64,000 nucleotides of DNA from Thalassospira mesophila (GTDB lineage Bacteria > Pseudomonadota > Alphaproteobacteria > Rhodospirillales > Thalassospiraceae): positions 144,189-208,188 of the forward strand of contig NZ_JFKA01000007.1 of NCBI RefSeq assembly GCF_002115755.1, given 5' to 3'. Below are positions 27,854 through 36,973 of this stretch, one piece after another (the stretch's first letter is position 1; each line of letters starts with the position of its first letter). The position numbers were made by a program, and so were the translations under genes. Under the pieces are notes generated by a model. The model worked only from the letters and a program-made list of their open reading frames with translations. It did no database searches and was not told the origin of the DNA.

Positions 27854-27890
27854 AAACCCCGCTATCAACATGATGGCGGGGTTTTGTTTG
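27854..27890 (+). terminator. terminator of pyrC
   Basis: AAACCCCGCTATCA pairs with TGATGGCGGGGTTT around ACA, followed by TGTTTG. Confidence 0.85.
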
Positions 27891-27984
27891 CCGGGCGGGT
27901 TGCGACGACGGGCGCATGAGGGCAAACCCGGCATCCGATACCGGTAAACAGCAAGTCGTTATTGCGGTGGAAAAAGACTGGATA

Positions 27985-28869
27985 TTACGAGGTGATGTTA
28001 AGGCTGGCTTCGCGCTGGGCGGTGGTGGTGATGGCAGTTTTTTGATAGGACTTGCTGGCAATAGCGGAGTCTAGCGCCATCATGTGGCTAATCGCACCAG
28101 AGGCCCCCTGTGCGGCGGAAAAATCGGCGGCGGATGTGCCGATGGACGCGGCACTGCCGATAGCGGCCTGATTGGCGATGGCCTGAAGGCCGGTCAGACC
28201 GCCAAGCGGCTGAATGGCCACATGTCCGCCCTCGGCATACAGCCTTCCATCCGGGCCGACCGCATATTGATAGCTGATCATGCCGGCATTGGCGCCGGCA
28301 AGGGCTTTGTGGCTGTTTTCTTCGGCGCGAACGGTGGCGTCCCTGTCTTGCAGGCGGCGCACCTGGTCTTGTGCGCCCGCGCTCAATGTTTCGGGCGCGC
28401 CATCCGGGGCATTTGTTTGCGATGTGCTGGCAGACGTGCTGGTATCTGTGTCCACGGTGCTGTCGGGTAAATCGATTGTGGTGGTGCCTCCCCCGGGCAG
28501 GCTGCGCGGGTCAACCTGTTGTACCACCGTCACCGTCGCGGCTGAAATGGCCGGGGCAGGGCGCGCCGGTGCGGGTGAAGCCGATGGTGCGGGCGCTGAA
28601 GCAGTTTGATCGGTCGTGTTGGTTGCGCCAACGCGTGATCCGGCATTTTGCGACGGGCCGGAACTGGCCGCAGGCAATTGCTTGCTGGCGGGGCTGGTGA
28701 TGGGCACAAGCGAAACAGCCGCCATGCGGCGCGGCAACAAACCACCCTGGGAGGCCCCTCCGCTGGAGGCCCCCTGGCTATCGGCGCGGGCAAGACCGTT
28801 CATGGCGATGACTTCGCCAATCTTTCCGCCGCTACCCGGTATGGTTTGAATACTGCCGATTGCTATCAT
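27985..28869 (-). CDS. SprA-related putative metalloprotease with altered zinc motif
   Basis: 294 residues. Residues about 165-230 match the SprA-related family (putative metalloprotease CJM1_0395 type): VRRLQDRDATVRAEENSHKAL, then GPDGRLYAEGGHVAI. The family normally has VRAHEQAH (H-E-x-x-H); here the first His is Glu (E-E-N-S-H), so protease activity is doubtful. The preceding 140 residues are Ser/Ala/Thr/Pro-rich and disordered. No signal peptide is evident. Function unknown. Confidence 0.8.
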   Translation of the reverse strand: MIAIGSIQTIPGSGGKIGEVIAMNGLARADSQGASSGGASQGGLLPRRMAAVSLVPITSPASKQLPAASSGPSQNAGSRVGATNTTDQTASAPAPSASPAPARPAPAISAATVTVVQQVDPRSLPGGGTTTIDLPDSTVDTDTSTSASTSQTNAPDGAPETLSAGAQDQVRRLQDRDATVRAEENSHKALAGANAGMISYQYAVGPDGRLYAEGGHVAIQPLGGLTGLQAIANQAAIGSAASIGTSAADFSAAQGASGAISHMMALDSAIASKSYQKTAITTTAQREASLNITS

Positions 28870-29264
28870 AACCGAAAGTATACCGAAATCGGCGGTTGAT
28901 GCCAGTTTTTGTCAATGCGTATCAATGCGCATGCTGAAATAGTTTAATTATCGTCGTGAAAAACAGCTTCGCAGCATAATGCCGCTTGTTTTAGCCGCAA
29001 AATTCGCTGAAGGCCGGGGTTTTGTCCTTAGTAAAACGACGCAGGCAGGTCCCGGCGCTGCCATCTTCTCCACAAGGGGACACGGGCTGTGTTATCGAGT
29101 CTGCTTGTGGCGGCGGGGGAAGCACAAATCATCTGCGGTCTGATGCCTGTTGTTTCGGTATCAGACCGGTTAACTTGTGTACTTTATATATTGCGTCATC
29201 ATACAGGTCTGGCGATGGCCAGCGTGATGTGGTGGCGGGATGCGCCCAATGGGAAAATTCGCTG
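28870..29264. other. 395-bp intergenic region
   Basis: No supported gene. The left end carries the direct repeat TCAATGCG twice, ten bases apart (28914-28931), upstream of the SprA-like gene. The remainder is unstructured by eye. Confidence 0.4.
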
Positions 29265-29498
29265 TTACGCCGCTGTCTTTGGTGCGATCACGGGCGCGGA
29301 CGGATGCGTCCAGGCCTGGGGCAGGGCAGATTGATGACGTTTGGGCGGACGAACAGCCCTGAAATCACGTGCTGTCGCCACCTCGGCCAGCGTTTTGCGC
29401 ACGTCTTTTTCGGTAATGCCGTCATAGGCCATGAGGGTCCGTACAATCGGGTCTGCCAACATTTCATCAATGCTCAGTTCGTGATCGACATAGCTCAT
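29265..29498 (-). CDS. 77-residue protein behind a Fur-box promoter
   Basis: A small soluble protein, MSYVDHELSIDEML... with a short helical first half (DPIVRTLMAYDGITEKDVRK) and a basic, Pro-rich tail. No family is recognised with confidence. AAGAAG precedes the ATG. Its reality is supported by a promoter immediately upstream (TTGATA-N17-TAGTCT) overlapped by a near-perfect Fur box. Probably made under iron limitation; the role is unknown. Confidence 0.65.
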   Translation of the reverse strand: MSYVDHELSIDEMLADPIVRTLMAYDGITEKDVRKTLAEVATARDFRAVRPPKRHQSALPQAWTHPSAPVIAPKTAA

Positions 29499-29531
29499 CT
29501 TCTTGCTCGCTCTGTTTTTCGTTCTGTTTCC

Positions 29532-29560
29532 AGACTAACGCAATTGACAATCATTATCAA
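29532..29560 (-). promoter_or_regulatory. promoter with overlapping Fur box
   Basis: On the minus strand TTGATA-N17-TAGTCT forms -35/-10 elements, ending about 33 bases before the 77-residue gene. The plus-strand 29545-29559 TGACAATCATTATCA is a 7-1-7 Fur palindrome with one mismatch to TGATAAT-N-ATTATCA. It covers the -35 and spacer, the usual place for repression. Confidence 0.75.
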
Positions 29561-29804
29561 CAACGCGATTGCGCGTCTGTCCCTGCTTGTTTGTCAGGGT
29601 TGTGCCGGGCCGTGATTTACAGCGTTTGGTGTTGTTTGCCGGGGTCGGCTTCGTTGTTGGTTGTATAGCGCGATATGTGTTTCTATTTTGTTGATCTTTC
29701 TCAAGATAATCGGTAACGCAAAGTTCCAGAAAATGTTCCGGGCAGGCTGATGTCTGGAACGACGCCATATGCACCAAAGATTATGGCGATAATAGGCGGG
29801 AAAC

Positions 29805-30731
29805 ATGACACGTCCGGGTCGGCTTGATTACTTTTTGTTGATATTGCTAGCCCTGATGTGGGGCAGTTCATTTTCCTTTATCAAACTGGGCGTTCATGCC
29901 TATTCACCGCTGGTGGTGGCCGCCGGGCGCATCACGCTTGGAGCCATTGTTTTATGGCTGATTGTGGTTCTGCGCAAAAGCGGCCTTCCCAAGGGGCGAG
30001 GCGCCTGGGTGTCGGCATTTTTGTGCGGTATTTTAGGTAATGCAGTGCCGTTTTTCCTGATCAGCATGGGGGAAACCCGGATAAATGCCGGGTTGGCGGC
30101 TATTTTGATGTCAGTCGTGCCGCTGACGACGGTTATCCTGGGGCATTTTGTGACCCGGGATGAAAAACTGACAGCGGGCAAGGTTGCGGGCATTGTTTTG
30201 GGGACATGCGGGGTGATTGTGCTGGTTGGCCCTGAAACCCTGAGCGGGCTTGGCGGCGATTTGCCCTATCAGCTTGCTGTTCTGGTGGCGGCCATTTGTT
30301 ATGCGGTGTCATCGCTGATTGCGCGTAACCTGCGTGATCAGCCCCGTGCCGGGTCGGCGGCGGTTATTTTAACCTTTGCCGCATTGTCCATTGCCCCCGT
30401 TGCCGTGCTGGTGGACCAGCCATGGACCATGACATGGTCGGCGACAGGGGCGTTGTCGATTATCTATTTGGGGCTGGTGCCAACCGGGCTTGCCATGTTT
30501 TTACTGTTATTAATGGTGGCGCGCGCCGGGGCCGGGTTTGTTGCCTTTAATAATTATCTTGTGCCAGCCGTCGGTGTTCTGGTCAGTCTGGTTGTTTTGG
30601 GCGAAATTCCTGCACCCAGTACACTTCTGGCGATGGTGATCATTCTGGCGGGTATTGCGGTGGCCAATATCGGCTTTAGCTGGCGAAAAAAGGCGGTGCA
30701 AATTACGTCGGTTGCGCCGAAAAAGGACTGA
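29805..30731 (+). CDS. DMT-superfamily exporter (EamA)
   Basis: 308 residues and ten predicted helices in two EamA repeats. The first begins DYFLLILLALMWGSSFSFIKL and the second near residue 150 (PYQLAVLVAAICYAVSSLI). The ATG follows GGCGGGAAAC. Substrate unknown. It stands alone with gyrA downstream on the same strand. About 245 bp upstream separate it from the Fur-box promoter, which points the other way. Confidence 0.88.
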   Translation: MTRPGRLDYFLLILLALMWGSSFSFIKLGVHAYSPLVVAAGRITLGAIVLWLIVVLRKSGLPKGRGAWVSAFLCGILGNAVPFFLISMGETRINAGLAAILMSVVPLTTVILGHFVTRDEKLTAGKVAGIVLGTCGVIVLVGPETLSGLGGDLPYQLAVLVAAICYAVSSLIARNLRDQPRAGSAAVILTFAALSIAPVAVLVDQPWTMTWSATGALSIIYLGLVPTGLAMFLLLLMVARAGAGFVAFNNYLVPAVGVLVSLVVLGEIPAPSTLLAMVIILAGIAVANIGFSWRKKAVQITSVAPKKD

Positions 30732-30887
30732 AAACCCCACCTGTCGCAATTTGCCTTAAAAGGTGCTGCGTCATATGTTGTTTGTGCGCGGCAAACCTGA
30801 TACTTTCCGCCCTCAATGGCTTGCTATGCAGATGCATGGGGGCCGCATTGATTCTTTTTTGATTAAGCGTTTAAGAGGTTACGGCCT

Positions 30888-33731
30888 TTGTCCTCCGAAG
30901 TGTCAAGCACAGCCAACCGCGATATTTTCCCGGTTTCCATCGAAAGCGAAATGCGCCGCAGTTATCTTGATTACGCGATGAGCGTAATCGTCAGCCGCGC
31001 GCTGCCCGATGTTCGTGACGGGTTGAAACCTGTTCATCGTCGTATTCTTTATGCCATGCATGAAAACGGCTTTGACTGGAACAAACCGTTTCGCAAATCG
31101 GCGCGTGTCGTCGGGGACGTGATGGGTAAATATCACCCGCATGGCGATAGTGCGATTTACGATGCCATGGTCCGTATGGCGCAGCATTTTTCCATGCGCC
31201 TGCAACAAATTGACGGGCAGGGTAACTTTGGCTCGATGGATGGCGATAAAGCCGCCGCCATGCGTTACACCGAAGCCCGTCTGGCCAAGGCCGCCCACTT
31301 CCTGCTTGATGATATCGACAAGGATACCATCGATTTCAAGGCCAACTATGACGAAACCACCAAGGAGCCGTCGGTATTGCCGGCGCGCTATCCCAATATG
31401 CTGGTCAACGGGGCTGGCGGTATTGCGGTGGGCATGGCAACCAACATTCCGCCCCATAACCTTGGCGAAGTGATTGATGGCTGCATGGCGGTCATTGATA
31501 ACCCCGATATTACGGTTGAAGGGCTGATGGAATTTGTCGCCGGGCCGGATTTTCCGACCGGTGGGCTTATTTTGGGCCGTGCGGGTATTCATTCGGCATT
31601 TCGCACCGGGCGCGGCTCGGTTGTGATGCGCGCCCGTACCCATTTCGAAGAAATTCGTGCCAATCGCGAAGCCATTATTGTGACCGAAGTTCCCTATCAG
31701 GTGAACAAGGCGACATTGATGGAAAAAATCGCCGATCTGGTGCGCGACAAAAAGCTGGAAGGCATTTCCGACCTTCGCGATGAGTCGGACCGTTCCGGTG
31801 TGCGCATGGTGATCGAGCTTAAACGCGATGCGGTTGCCGAAGTTGTGCTCAACCAGTTGTTCCGCTTTACCGCGTTGCAGACATCGTTTGGCGTTAACAT
31901 GCTGGCCCTGAACCGGGGCAAGCCGGAACTGATGAACCTGAAAGAAATCATTCAGGCATTTGTCGAATTCCGCGAAGAAGTTATTACCCGCCGGACCATC
32001 CATTTGCTGAAAAAGGCGCGTGATCGCGCCCATGTGGTGGTGGGTCTGGGGATTGCGGTTGCCAATATTGACGAAGTCATTCGTCTGGTCCGGGCCGCAG
32101 CCGACCCGACGATTGCCCGTGAACAACTGATGGCCAAAAGCTGGCCAGCTGGCGATATTGTTCCGTTGATCGAACTGATTGCCGATCCGCATCAGGTGGG
32201 TGCAGAAGACGGCAATTATCGACTGTCTGAAGCCCAGGCGCGGGCGATTCTCGAGCTGCGCTTGCATCGCCTGACCGGCCTGGAACGCGACAAAATTGCG
32301 GCCGAACTGACCGAGCTTGGCGAGAAAATCAAAGATTTCCTTGATATTTTGGGGTCACGTGAACGCAAGCTGACGATCCTGAAAGACGAACTGACGGAAA
32401 TGCGCAATGAATTTGCTGATCCGCGCCGTTCAGAAATCATCGAAGGCGACTTTGAACACGATATTGAAGACCTGATCGCGCGCGAAGACATGGTGGTGAC
32501 GGTATCGCATACCGGTTACATCCAGCGTGTGCCGTTATCGACCTATCGTGCCCAGCGCCGTGGCGGCAAGGGCCGTTCGGGCATGGCAACCCGCCAGGAA
32601 GATTTTGTTTCCAAGCTGTTTGTTGCCAACACCCATACCCCGGTGCTGTTTTTCAGCTCGCTCGGTATGGTCTATAAAATGAAGGTCTGGCGCTTGCCGC
32701 TGGGAACGCCGCAATCGCGTGGCAAGGCGCTGGTTAATTTGCTGCCTTTGTCGGAAGGTGAACATATCACCACGGTTCTGCCGTTGCCCGACGAGGAAGA
32801 ATGGCCAAACCTGCACATCATGTTTGCCACATCGACCGGTAATGTGCGGCGTAACAGCCTGGCTGACTTTGTGAATGTGAAGTCAAACGGCAAAATCGCC
32901 ATGAAGCTGGAAGAAGATCGTGGCGACAGCCTGATCGCGGTTCAGACCTGCACCGATGAAGACGACATTTTCCTGACCACCCGTCAGGGCAAGTGCATTC
33001 GTTTCCGTGTTGCTGACGTGCGTGTGTTTACCGGCCGTAATTCGGTAGGTGTGCGCGGTATTCGTTTGGCAGATGGCGACGATGTTATTGCAATGTCGGT
33101 GCTGTGGGGATCTCATGCCAGCATGGAAGAACGCAGTGAATATCTGTCAATCGCCAGCAAGCTGCGTCGGGAAGAACTCGGTGTTGATGATGCGTTGCCG
33201 CTCGAAGTGCTGACACAGGAACGCTATGACGAATTGCTTTCAGGTGATCAGCTTATTTTGTCGGTGACGGAAAACGGCTATGGCAAACGGACATCTGCCT
33301 ATGAATACCGGGTGACCGGGCGTGGCGGACAGGGTTTTGCCAATATCGATATGTCTGAACGTAACGGTCTGGTCGCGGCCTCGTTCGTGATCGAGGAAGG
33401 CGACGAGTTGATGATGGTCACCAATGGTGGCAAGGTCATTCGGATGCCAACCCACGACATTCGCATTGCCGGTCGGAAAACACAGGGTGTTACCCTGTTC
33501 CGCACCGCCGAAGACGAACAGGTCGTTGCTGTTGAACGCCTTAGCAACCTTGGCGACGCAGCCGAGGATGACGAAGAAGGTGTTGACGGCGAAACTGTGA
33601 TTGATGCTGGCGACGGCGTTATTCAGTCCGACGTCGATGCTGACGCTGTTGCGGATGCCGAAATCGTGGATGGGGTTGTTGTTGAAGGCACCCTTGATGA
33701 CGACGACACCGATGGTTCAACGAACGGGTAA
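30888..33731 (+). CDS. gyrA: DNA gyrase subunit A
   Basis: 947 residues from a TTG start, with AGAGG ten bases upstream. Together with GyrB it introduces negative supercoils. The active Tyr is Y127 in AMRYTEARL. The quinolone-resistance region [12 protein letters not shown] keeps Ser88 and Asp92 (E. coli S83/D87), the sensitive state. The C-terminal beta-pinwheel has a GyrA-box-like QRRGGKG. The last 60 residues are a very acidic Asp/Glu tail, longer than in many homologues. coaD follows after 14 bases. Confidence 0.97.
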   Translation: MSSEVSSTANRDIFPVSIESEMRRSYLDYAMSVIVSRALPDVRDGLKPVHRRILYAMHENGFDWNKPFRKSARVVGDVMGKYHPHGDSAIYDAMVRMAQHFSMRLQQIDGQGNFGSMDGDKAAAMRYTEARLAKAAHFLLDDIDKDTIDFKANYDETTKEPSVLPARYPNMLVNGAGGIAVGMATNIPPHNLGEVIDGCMAVIDNPDITVEGLMEFVAGPDFPTGGLILGRAGIHSAFRTGRGSVVMRARTHFEEIRANREAIIVTEVPYQVNKATLMEKIADLVRDKKLEGISDLRDESDRSGVRMVIELKRDAVAEVVLNQLFRFTALQTSFGVNMLALNRGKPELMNLKEIIQAFVEFREEVITRRTIHLLKKARDRAHVVVGLGIAVANIDEVIRLVRAAADPTIAREQLMAKSWPAGDIVPLIELIADPHQVGAEDGNYRLSEAQARAILELRLHRLTGLERDKIAAELTELGEKIKDFLDILGSRERKLTILKDELTEMRNEFADPRRSEIIEGDFEHDIEDLIAREDMVVTVSHTGYIQRVPLSTYRAQRRGGKGRSGMATRQEDFVSKLFVANTHTPVLFFSSLGMVYKMKVWRLPLGTPQSRGKALVNLLPLSEGEHITTVLPLPDEEEWPNLHIMFATSTGNVRRNSLADFVNVKSNGKIAMKLEEDRGDSLIAVQTCTDEDDIFLTTRQGKCIRFRVADVRVFTGRNSVGVRGIRLADGDDVIAMSVLWGSHASMEERSEYLSIASKLRREELGVDDALPLEVLTQERYDELLSGDQLILSVTENGYGKRTSAYEYRVTGRGGQGFANIDMSERNGLVAASFVIEEGDELMMVTNGGKVIRMPTHDIRIAGRKTQGVTLFRTAEDEQVVAVERLSNLGDAAEDDEEGVDGETVIDAGDGVIQSDVDADAVADAEIVDGVVVEGTLDDDDTDGSTNG

Positions 33732-33745
33732 CGGAAAAGGGACCG

Positions 33746-34273
33746 ATGGCACACACGACAATCGATCCTAATCGTGTCGGGATTTATCCCGGCACGTTCG
33801 ACCCGGTTACCCAGGGCCATATGGATATTATACGTCGGGCCACCCGCATTGTTGACCGCCTGATCGTGGGCGTTGCTGTTAATGCGGGGAAAGGGCCGAT
33901 GTTTTCGGTCGAGGAGCGCTGTGAACTGGTGCGCGAATCCTTGAAAGCAGCGGGGGGCGAAGTTGCCGCCCGCACCGAGGTTAAACCCTTTGGGTCGCTT
34001 TTGATGCATTTTGCCCAGGAAAATCAGTCCTCTGTTATCGTGCGTGGTTTGCGTGCGGTTTCGGATTTTGAATATGAGTTTCAGATGGCAGGCATGAATG
34101 CGCGCCTGGCACCCGATATTGAAACCGTGTTTCTGATGGCGTCGGACAAACAACAGTTTGTCTCGTCGCGTTTTGTCAAGGAAATTGCCCGGTTGGGTGG
34201 TTCCGTAACCGAATTTGTGCCAGCCAATGTCTTGCGCGCCTTGCAGACAAAGCTGGCGCAAGAAAAAGAATAG
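33746..34273 (+). CDS. coaD: phosphopantetheine adenylyltransferase
   Basis: 175 residues. Adds AMP to 4'-phosphopantetheine, the penultimate step of coenzyme A synthesis. Nucleotidyltransferase signature YPGTFDPVTQGHMDII with the T/H-x-x-H residues, then IVRGLRAVSDFEYE and ASDKQQFVSSRFVKE with the ISSTxVR-equivalent loop. It sits in a probable operon: gyrA ends 14 bases before, and the cyclophilin gene starts 13 bases after. Confidence 0.96.
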   Translation: MAHTTIDPNRVGIYPGTFDPVTQGHMDIIRRATRIVDRLIVGVAVNAGKGPMFSVEERCELVRESLKAAGGEVAARTEVKPFGSLLMHFAQENQSSVIVRGLRAVSDFEYEFQMAGMNARLAPDIETVFLMASDKQQFVSSRFVKEIARLGGSVTEFVPANVLRALQTKLAQEKE

Positions 34274-34286
34274 GTTGCATAAGATC

Positions 34287-34871
34287 ATGCGTCTGCTTCG
34301 TTTTCTTTCTCTTGTTATTCTTTCTTTGGGAATCTTTACCATGTCGAACGGTGGAATCGGCGCAGCACACGCACAAACGACGGATGCGGCCGCGCTTGAC
34401 CCTGAAAACACCCTGTATCTTGATCTTAAGGACGGTCGCGTCGTTATTCAGATGCGCCCGGACCTGGCACCGAAAACCGTTGCCCGGATTAAGGAACTGG
34501 TGCGTAGCGGGTTTTACGATGGGCTGGTTTTCCATCGGGTGATCGAAGGCTTTATGGCCCAGACCGGCGATCCCAAAGGGGATGGCACCGGTGGATCAGG
34601 CCAAAAGCTGCCTGCGGAATTTTCCGATGCCCATCATGGGCGCGGAACGGTTTCGATGGCACGTTCGTCCGACCCGAACAGTGCTGATTCGCAATTTTTC
34701 ATCTGCTTTGCCGATGCCCCGCACCTTGATGGTCAATATACCATCTGGGGTCAGGTGGTTTCGGGGATGGAATATGTTGATAACATCAAAAAGGGTGCGC
34801 CCTGGGCCAATGGCCGCGTAGCGGACCCCGACAAGATTGTTAAAATGCAAATTGCAGCCGACGCACAATAA
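34287..34871 (+). CDS. periplasmic cyclophilin-type peptidyl-prolyl isomerase
   Basis: 194 residues from the ATG at 34287. A signal peptide ends at AHA-QT, so it is exported. Cyclophilin core: FHRVIEGFMAQTGDPKGDGTG with the catalytic Arg, then SQFFICFADAPHLDGQYTIWG. It catalyses proline isomerisation in envelope protein folding, as PpiA does. Third gene after gyrA-coaD, with a terminator downstream. Confidence 0.94.
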   Translation: MRLLRFLSLVILSLGIFTMSNGGIGAAHAQTTDAAALDPENTLYLDLKDGRVVIQMRPDLAPKTVARIKELVRSGFYDGLVFHRVIEGFMAQTGDPKGDGTGGSGQKLPAEFSDAHHGRGTVSMARSSDPNSADSQFFICFADAPHLDGQYTIWGQVVSGMEYVDNIKKGAPWANGRVADPDKIVKMQIAADAQ

Positions 34872-34900
34872 ACGCGAATTTGTCTGGTCAAATTCAATCG

Positions 34901-34937
34901 AAAACCGCCTCGTTTGGGGCGGTTTTCTGCTTTTTGG
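34901..34937 (+). terminator. terminator of the gyrA-coaD-cyclophilin operon
   Basis: AAAACCGCC and GGCGGTTTT pair around TCGTTTGG, followed by CTGCTTTTT. Confidence 0.85.
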
Positions 34938-34989
34938 GCTTAAATTTCAGCTATTGTGAAAAAACTGTCAGAAAACCGCAAATGAAAGG

Positions 34990-35018
34990 TTGACCGGGTG
35001 GGGGCATCGCTTTAAAAC
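34990..35018 (+). promoter_or_regulatory. promoter of tRNA-Lys copy 1
   Basis: TTGACC-N17-TAAAAC, 17 bases before the tRNA. The same boxes and spacing recur at 35237-35265 and 35485-35513, although the spacer of copy 1 differs in sequence. Confidence 0.75.
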
Positions 35019-35035
35019 GCCGTTCAACACGTTGT

Positions 35036-35111
35036 GGGCCCGTAGCTCAGTTGGTAGAGCAACTGACTTTTAATCAGTTGGCCACAGGTTCGAATCCTGT
35101 CGGGCTCACCA
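35036..35111 (+). tRNA. tRNA-Lys (TTT), copy 1
   Basis: 76 nt with acceptor GGGCCCG/CGGGCTC, D-arm GCTCAGTTGGTAGAGC, anticodon arm ACTGA-CTTTTAA-TCAGT with anticodon TTT, T-arm ACAGG-TTCGAAT-CCTGT, discriminator A and encoded CCA. Confidence 0.98.
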
Positions 35112-35152
35112 ATAAACCCCTGAAACCTTCCGGTTTCGGGGGTTTATTTTTT
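35112..35152 (+). terminator. terminator of tRNA-Lys copy 1
   Basis: ATAAACCCCTGAAACC pairs with GGTTTCGGGGGTTTAT around TTCC, followed by TTTTTT. Confidence 0.9.
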
Positions 35153-35236
35153 CCGCCATTCTGCTTTGTTTTCCCGACATTCGGTGGCGTTGAAAAACGA
35201 TATTTTCCCAAATTGGAATTTTCTGAAAATCAGGGC

Positions 35237-35265
35237 TTGACCCATCGCTGATCCCGCTTTAAAAC
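35237..35265 (+). promoter_or_regulatory. promoter of tRNA-Lys copy 2
   Basis: TTGACC-N17-TAAAAC, 18 bases before copy 2, downstream of the copy 1 terminator. Confidence 0.75.
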
Positions 35266-35283
35266 GCCGCTCACCAACACGTT

Positions 35284-35359
35284 GGGCCCGTAGCTCAGTT
35301 GGTAGAGCAACTGACTTTTAATCAGTTGGCCACAGGTTCGAATCCTGTCGGGCTCACCA
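35284..35359 (+). tRNA. tRNA-Lys (TTT), copy 2
   Basis: Identical in sequence to copy 1 over all 76 nt, with its own promoter and terminator. Confidence 0.98.
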
Positions 35360-35400
35360 ATAAACCCCTGAAACCTTCCGGTTTCGGGGGTTTATTTTTT
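35360..35400 (+). terminator. terminator of tRNA-Lys copy 2
   Basis: Same stem-loop and T-run as after copy 1. Confidence 0.9.
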
Positions 35401-35484
35401 CCGCCATTCTGCTTTGTTTTCCCGACATTCGGTGGCGTTGAAAAACGATATTTTCCCAAATTGGAATTTTCTGAAAATCAGGGC

Positions 35485-35513
35485 TTGACCCATCGCTGAT
35501 CCCGCTTTAAAAC
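35485..35513 (+). promoter_or_regulatory. promoter of tRNA-Lys copy 3
   Basis: TTGACC-N17-TAAAAC, 248 bases after the copy 2 promoter and identical to it. Confidence 0.75.
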
Positions 35514-35531
35514 GCCGCTCACCAACACGTT

Positions 35532-35607
35532 GGGCCCGTAGCTCAGTTGGTAGAGCAACTGACTTTTAATCAGTTGGCCACAGGTTCGAATCCTGTCGGG
35601 CTCACCA
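35532..35607 (+). tRNA. tRNA-Lys (TTT), copy 3
   Basis: Identical in sequence to copies 1 and 2 over all 76 nt. Confidence 0.98.
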
Positions 35608-35649
35608 ATAAACCCCTGAAACCTTTTGGTTTCGGGGGTTTATTTTTTT
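35608..35649 (+). terminator. terminator of tRNA-Lys copy 3
   Basis: As in the other copies but with loop TTTT instead of TTCC, followed by TTTTTTT. Confidence 0.9.
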
Positions 35650-35989
35650 CGGGCGTTTTATCGTGCCATTTGGGGCTGTGCGGATACCCGTGCTGCCGTG
35701 TTTTCTGGTCCGCGTTGATATAACGCCGTATGCAGACAGGCGCTGTGCCCCAACCATTTCCCGCCCCTTTGTTCTGCCTTGTTGCATTCTGTGCGGGCGT
35801 TTGAATGTCGGGGCACTTGCCGGTTAGGCCGGAATTTTCACAAACCCGTTCTTCAGTCGACGCCAGCTTTTGGGACCGGACGCATGGCAGGTTGCAAACC
35901 TTGCGATGGTGCGTTGCAAAAAAAGGGGCGGGTCTGCTATGGTTTTCGAACAGTTAAGATTGCATCGCAGAGTCATTTGCAGTAATGAA
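35650..35989. other. 340-bp intergenic region before the exbB operon
   Basis: No supported gene and no clear structure; short open frames here lack ribosome binding sites. The right end leads into the Fur-box promoter region of exbB. Confidence 0.4.
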
Positions 35990-36004
35990 TGCAAATCATT
36001 TTCA
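35990..36004 (+). promoter_or_regulatory. Fur-like box before exbB
   Basis: TGCAAATCATTTTCA fits the 7-1-7 pattern TGATAAT-N-ATTATCA at 11 of 14 positions. It ends 53 bases before the chosen exbB start, consistent with iron repression of the TonB operon. Confidence 0.6.
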
Positions 36005-36057
36005 ATAGCGAATATGCAGCGTCCGCGTTGCGCCGTGTGATCAGGATCGGAAGTTCC

Positions 36058-36969
36058 ATGCCAGACAATATTGTCCCCGCCGTAACCGACAGTGTGCAGA
36101 CCGCCGCAACAGGTGTTTCCGGAGCCGCTGATGCTGTGGCACAGACTGCCACGGGTGCCGTGGACGCAGACCCCGGTGCGGTGGTGCAAGGTGTTGCTGA
36201 CGGCGCTGTGGGGGGCGGGCAATTGGCAGATGCCGCCTTGCAGGGTGGAACAACCGTTGTCCATTCAGGCTGGGTGCCGGATGCGATTGCGGCTTTGCCG
36301 GTGTTTGACCTGGTCGATCGGGCCGGGATTGTCGGCTGGGTGCTCGCTGTCATGGCGCTGGTCGGGTTAATGCTGTTTTTCTATAAAATGGTCGGGTTTA
36401 TTCGCCGTGGGCTTTTTGCCGATGGCTTTGTCGGTGACCTGGAACGCCATCTGGTGGCCGGGGATGACCAGCAGGCGGCCGCTTTGCTGGCCCGGCGCCG
36501 TCACCCGGCTGCGGGAATTGGCCGTTTTGGCATGTCTTTGCCGGTGGGCGATGGCGACAGCCGTGAATCGGCATCCGATTTGATTGCATCGCGCGCACAC
36601 AAGGAGATTGATGGCCTTAATGGCGGTTTGCGCCTTATGGCGGCAATCGCTGTACTAAGCCCGCTTTTGGGCCTGCTGGGTACGGTTATGGGTATGATCA
36701 ATGCGTTTCAGCAAATGGAAGGGGCAGGCAGCCGGATTGATCCGTCGGTACTTTCTGGCGGGATCTGGCTGGCATTGCTGACCACGGCAATTGGCCTTGT
36801 GGTGGCCATTCCGGCAACGGCACTTCATATGTGGATGCAAGGCATTATCAGCCGTGCCGCCGCCATTACCGAAGAAGTCTGTACCCTTGTTGTCAATCGC
36901 GGGGAACTGGCTGGGCGCGACGCCCATGACGCTGCCAATATCACGCGTTTACGTCACGCTGCGGAATAA
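36058..36969 (+). CDS. exbB: ExbB/TolQ-type proton channel protein
   Basis: 303 residues from the ATG at 36058. An in-frame ATG at 35989 would overlap the Fur-like box and is rejected. Three membrane helices: about 90-112 (GIVGWVLAVMALVGLMLFFY), then LRLMAAIAVLSPLLGLLGTVMGM and GGIWLALLTTAIGLVVAIPA, the conserved ExbB/TolQ pair lining the proton path. An 80-residue Ala/Val/Gly-rich N-terminal extension is unusual. With ExbD it powers TonB. First of four genes; exbD starts four bases after its stop. Confidence 0.93.
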   Translation: MPDNIVPAVTDSVQTAATGVSGAADAVAQTATGAVDADPGAVVQGVADGAVGGGQLADAALQGGTTVVHSGWVPDAIAALPVFDLVDRAGIVGWVLAVMALVGLMLFFYKMVGFIRRGLFADGFVGDLERHLVAGDDQQAAALLARRRHPAAGIGRFGMSLPVGDGDSRESASDLIASRAHKEIDGLNGGLRLMAAIAVLSPLLGLLGTVMGMINAFQQMEGAGSRIDPSVLSGGIWLALLTTAIGLVVAIPATALHMWMQGIISRAAAITEEVCTLVVNRGELAGRDAHDAANITRLRHAAE

Positions 36970-36973
36970 ACCC

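Larger units (their letters stand above)
35036..35531 (+). repeat. 248-bp tandem duplication carrying tRNA-Lys
   Basis: 35036-35283 and 35284-35531 appear identical over tRNA, terminator, spacer and the next promoter. A third tRNA-Lys at 35532 begins another unit, which diverges after the terminator loop. Confidence 0.93.

Noticed and set aside
29022..29615. 197-residue plus-strand frame
   Set aside because: Overlaps the 77-residue gene and its Fur-box promoter on the other strand, and has a composition typical of a non-coding frame.
30903..32267. 454-residue open frame antisense to gyrA
   Set aside because: It lies entirely within gyrA, has no ribosome binding site, and its His/Asn-rich composition is what the codon pattern of gyrA gives on the opposite strand.
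35036..35649. CRISPR array or phage attachment site at the tRNA repeats
   Set aside because: The 248-bp repeats are full tRNA cassettes with promoters and terminators; no spacers, cas genes or integrase occur nearby.
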